Shown: positions 59,931 to 64,000 of the stretch, piece after piece | How positions within the stretch are numbered: position 1 is the stretch's first letter | How the letters are laid out: every line of letters begins with the position of its first letter | Source of the DNA: Sindora glabra | Lineage: Eukaryota; Streptophyta; Magnoliopsida; Fabales; Fabaceae | Direction: 5' to 3' | Length of the DNA: 64,000 nt | NCBI GenBank assembly: GCA_020226215.1 | Contig: CM035232.1 | Location: 50,654,179-50,718,178 of the forward strand | Notes under the pieces: model-generated | Databases searched by the model: none | Told to the model about the DNA's origin: nothing | The model's input: only the letters and a program-made list of their open reading frames with translations | Program-made: the position numbers and the translations under genes

Positions 59931-62007
59931 ATGAATATGAAATTTGATCTATTTATTCATTTGTTTAATTATTATTATTTTTATATGAAAATATACAAGC
60001 AAATCTAATAAGCTAATAGATTAAGTTTAAATTACTATAACTAAATTTATTTTGTAAAATAGACTAAATGTTAAGTATGAGCTTATTCTATTTACAAATG
60101 GGCTATGTTAAGTTAAACGAGAAATAGGTTATGCCATTAAGAATGTATTGGGCAACTAGCTTACATCTATGCTTGCTTGTGATACCTTTTCAAGTATGGT
60201 TTCATATATAGTGTTCTAAAACTTATTCTATTTTCTAAAAAATTAATTAAATTATATATTCTTTCATAATTAAATAGACAAGCTAGAAACTCTATATTAC
60301 AATATAAGATTGATGAAAATAGAGAAAATAAGAAGTAATAAAATATTTATAATGGCAACATTTTTCTCAAACAATTTAACAAACATAAATAAATAAATTG
60401 AATGAAAATGAAACATACAATCTATTACAAAAATATATTCTATCATTTTATTAATTTTCATTTTAGTACATCAAAATATATAATATACTTTTTATTTATA
60501 ATAAACATACACTTAAAAAGAGCATTATACATTATCTTTAACTTATAATTCTTTTATATTGCTTGTGGGCTTTTGAATTAGAGGGCGTAGATAAATTGCA
60601 AACCAATGATACATTATAATGAGAAGTAATAACATCACCATTTATGCATTTATAAATCTATTGATGCAAGAGTGAATATACTAGTTTCTTTTTACTATAG
60701 TTTATTATTAGTTTGCAATCCACCTTTGCATTTCCTCAATATATACCAGCATAAATGGATTTTAAGATTAAGATAAAGGCTGTGGGTTATCATATTCAAT
60801 ATTACTCAAGCTATTGACAAGGTGTTGAAATCTCTGAAAGTTCCTTACAAGGACTTGTATTTGCACTTCTATTGTGAGCATTGATTCTATAAAGTATTTG
60901 GCAAGATTATTGATTGAAGTCCTTCCAAATGTCTTGTAGAATATTAGTGTTCATAACTGAAGTGTGGGTACAAGTCCTAAGAAAGGACATTAATAGATTC
61001 TAGAACCCTTTCAATAACTTAGTAATTAAATGATCTACATACTCTAAATCAAAAGGCCTTTTTTAATGGAATATGTCCTATCTTGATGTTCAAAATGATA
61101 GTGAAAACACTATTTCATAAGTGGTAGGCAAACCTTAGACATTGATTATTTAAAGAAAATTGAAGTCTTAGTTTCGATATTATTTCATGAAAGTGGTAGT
61201 CATCATACTTTAAGACATTGATGAAGCACTTCACTAATGCATAAACCTTTGACATAAATTATTATGATGATTAAAATGGCATTAGATGACATTTTAAAAA
61301 ATTGATGTGTTAAGTTTTTACAATTTTCCATAACTTCATAAATACCATTTAATACATGTTTTTAGATATTTGCACTTTTCTTGTAAATTCATAATTGCAA
61401 TTATTTTAGATGTCGAACAAGTGGAAAATTAACATCTTTTTGTTTTGCCATTTCATTAATAAAGATATTTGGAATATCTTTAAACATTTAGTTATGTAAA
61501 CAATTGACATCTTAAGTTAAATTTATAAATAGAAAGTTATTTTTGAAATATTTTAAATAGAAACTTAAATTTGTTTTTGTATTCTCTCTAGTAATCTTTG
61601 TAATCTAAATGGCAATTATACAATTTTTCTATACAATTGTCATTTAAGAATTTATTATAAAAGTACAAATAGATAAGTAAAGAGAAATGATTCTACAAAT
61701 TTATATTGTGATTTTATTTCTTTCTATTTCATAACACACACATATGGAATTCATAAGAAAAACCAATACATGTATTCTAAATCATCAATAGATAAACACT
61801 ACATTTGCATATTAATATACAAAAATAATAGCAAAATTATTATATATCAAAATCTTCATCTTCAAAGCAAACTCAAGTTTGTTGCTTAAACTAAAATTTT
61901 CATATTGTATATATAGTATATAATTTAAAATTCATTATTGTATATACAACAAGAAAAACTAATAGAATGGATTCTTTTGTGTTCAATTACTATAGGGGGA
62001 GGCAAGT
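59931..62007. other. AT-rich intergenic stretch, no gene seen
   Basis: 60560-61300 is slightly less AT-rich but has no protein-like frame. No element ends were recognised. Confidence 0.4.
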
Positions 62008-63054
62008 TAGAGGTGTCAAAATGGATTAGATTTTACAAGTTAGTATGAAACTAGCATAATTTTATCGGGACTGGGATTGAGACTAATACAAAAAATGATA
62101 ACAATTATCCAATTTAGTAAATGATTGGAATTGGTTAGCTTGAGTTGGTGAAGGATTAGGACTTGTAAGTGCTAGTCTATCAAGTTATTAGGTTAGCTCG
62201 TTAGCTTAATAATAGTATTAAGTAATAAATAATTAATGTATTATTGTATGTTTAGATATTAAATAATAGTTTTGATATTTTAAAATTATACTTTAATATA
62301 TATATAATACTAAAATTATATATATAAGTAATAATAAATATTTTTTAATATTAAAAGTAATAAATTTATATATTTAATATTATGAATATATATCGTATAA
62401 GTTTATCAAAATAAATAATTATATTAAAATTTGAATCAATACTTTAATATTAAAACTTTGAATTATTCAAATAATTTAAATAAATAATTTTGATATTAAT
62501 TTTAAATATATAAAATAAATATATAAATATATAATATAAAATTATTGATCAATATAAAATTTAAATTATTTTATTAAATATATATATATATATATATTAT
62601 AAAATGCAAATTCATGCATTTACTAGATTTTAATAATATAAATTTATTTTATTAAATATATATTTAATAATATATATTTATTTTCACATATAGTATATAT
62701 ATGATTTATTGACATATATAACAAAATTTTAAGTTATAATAATGTATAATTATATTTAATAAATAATAATATTAATAATAGATTTCAATTAATTAATGAT
62801 GTAAAATTAATAATAAATAAATAATTAATATGATTATAATAATAAAATGTAATGACTTATAAAAATGAGCTAAATTCGTTTGGTACATGTTAACCTGGGA
62901 TTAGGATTGGAGCTGGAGTTGGGACTGAGTCTGTAGCAACATGATTTAGACTTAATCTGGTGAAAAAATAGTTTAGCTTAAGATTGATTTGACGTATAGT
63001 TTTCGCCCTTGGATTAGCATGGTAGGGTTGGGTTAGCCCTTTTTAACAGGTCTA
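62008..63054. mobile_element. non-autonomous hAT-like element
   Basis: The left end TAGAGGTGTCAAAATGG pairs with the right end read inward TAGACCTGTTAAAAAGGG. The flanking 8-mers AGGCAAGT (62000-62007) and AGGCAAGC (63055-63062) differ at one base, as expected for a slightly aged hAT target duplication. Both ends carry GGGACTG and GGGTTGGGTTAGCCC-like G-rich words. The 650-bp middle is nearly pure AT with no coding capacity. Confidence 0.85.
62578..62597 (+). repeat. (AT)n microsatellite inside the hAT-like element
   Basis: Ten AT units in the AT-rich core. Confidence 0.9.
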
Positions 63055-63199
63055 AGGCAAGCCCTTGAAGAAGATTCATAGCATTTCAAAATTTGTAGGG
63101 AAATGATATGAAAGGAGATCTATCTTTCAAGTTAACCCAAATTCTAAAATTAGATAATGGAGATAAAAATATCATCAAGATGTTTAAAATAGAGATTGC

Positions 63200-63479
63200 A
63201 AGCAAAATTTATAGGAAATATGTAAAACATTAGACATCAGTTATGAAACCAAAACTAACATCTAATATATAACCTTCGACATTAGTTAAGTTTAAAATTG
63301 ATATGTAAACATTTTTATATTTTTCAAAGAGACTTTTAAAATGTATTTTGAATAATAATTCTATAAAAAATTAATGTTTTTAAATTTCCATTGTGGTACA
63401 ATACATAGTAAATGTCGTGAATTTAGATGTCAATTAATCATTAAATTGACGAGTCAGAATTGCCATCTTCTTACTAGTG
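63200..63479. mobile_element. right end of a CACTA-like element
   Basis: The tip at 63479 read inward is CACTAGTAAGAAGATGGC, a CACTA-type terminus. Inside it are words of subterminal type in both orientations: GACATCAG, TTCGACATTAG, AAATGTCG, TAGATGTCAATT. The left end was not identified, so this may be a short non-autonomous copy or a truncated one. Confidence 0.4.
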
Positions 63480-64000
63480 ATGTTTGGACTACTATCTTTA
63501 ATCATTAATTTTGTTAACAACTAACATGTTATAATTTTGAAGTTTTTTATATTAATTGTGCAATCTACAATCAAATTATGAATTTAATAGAAAATTGGAA
63601 TCAATTTAATTGTCAATGAACATTTTAATATAAAAGTGCAATCAAATAAAAAATAAACAATTTTGCAAATTTAATTTTCATTGAACAATTATGAAACTAC
63701 AATTAGATGAGAAAAAAGACAAACAATTCTCCAAGTTCATTTTGGTATTTTATTTCTTTCCAAGTCATTGTATCCAATTGTATTCCATAAAATAAGCTAT
63801 AGTACTAGATTATCAATACATTTTTATAGCATAACTCATCCATGCATCTAAATTTACACCTCAAAGTAAAATTATTGTTGCAAATTCTTGTGTGTTGAAG
63901 AAAGCTAATTTATTTTCCTCATGTTGAAGTGCTCCTATAGATTCTACAAAATATCTTCCACTTGATATCAAATATTTGCAACTAGGAGACATTAGAGTTA
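63480..64000. other. AT-rich, no gene seen
   Basis: No reading frame or element end recognised to the window edge. Confidence 0.4.

Noticed and set aside
1..64000. tRNA, rRNA, CRISPR, operon or prokaryotic signals
   Set aside because: No tRNA B-box or rRNA words, no spacer-repeat array, and all identified proteins are plant transposon types.

Overview
This window looks like repeat-dense plant nuclear DNA, most probably from a flowering plant. It is very AT-rich and CG dinucleotides are scarce. Almost everything recognisable is transposon-derived: Ty1/copia retrotransposons with a tRNA-Met-type primer site, En/Spm (CACTA) elements with TNP2 transposase, a Mutator-like element (MULE), and hAT-like or foldback elements. 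I see no intact host gene, no tRNA or rRNA gene, and no prokaryotic operon or CRISPR array. Every long reading frame is a decayed transposon gene or an antisense shadow of one.

Layout. 1-4212: the 3' half of a plus-strand copia element (copia A), with a minus-strand solo LTR (2439-3883, perfect 5-bp target duplication TTAAT) inserted just before its polypurine tract. 4772-7152: a segment bounded by a perfect 31-bp inverted repeat that contains a ~450-bp tandem duplication. 7423-16646: CACTA-1, with a small hAT-like insertion inside. 16650-17494: host-side sequence duplicated in two pieces at 25405-26110 and 23785-23950. About 17500-23150: a MULE with ~200-bp inverted termini and a dead transposase. 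23444-23594: a palindromic MULE-type MITE with a perfect 9-bp target duplication. 26120-29886: AT-rich, unassigned.

29887-59930 is one nested structure. A minus-strand copia element (copia-2) has its 3' LTR cut into three pieces (138 + 98 + 290 bp) by CACTA-2 (30025-38761, same family as CACTA-1) and by CACTA-3 (38863-53682). Together the pieces equal its other, uninterrupted LTR (59406-59930, 525 bp). CACTA-3 in turn holds a probable solo LTR (41742-43509) and a nearly complete minus-strand copia element (copia-1, 44189-51148, target duplication CTAGT). Copia-2 also carries a foldback insertion (54775-55365) and seems to lack its integrase. 62008-63054 is a non-autonomous hAT-like element with an 8-bp target duplication, and a further CACTA-type terminus lies at 63479.

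How the parts work together. These are layers of parasitic DNA. Relative order can be read from who interrupts whom, and empty-site copies for CACTA-1, CACTA-2 and CACTA-3 all lie inside the window. Many premature stops fall where the families have Trp, Gln or Arg codons, which fits decay by C-to-T change in methylated DNA. Boundaries marked approximate were judged by eye.
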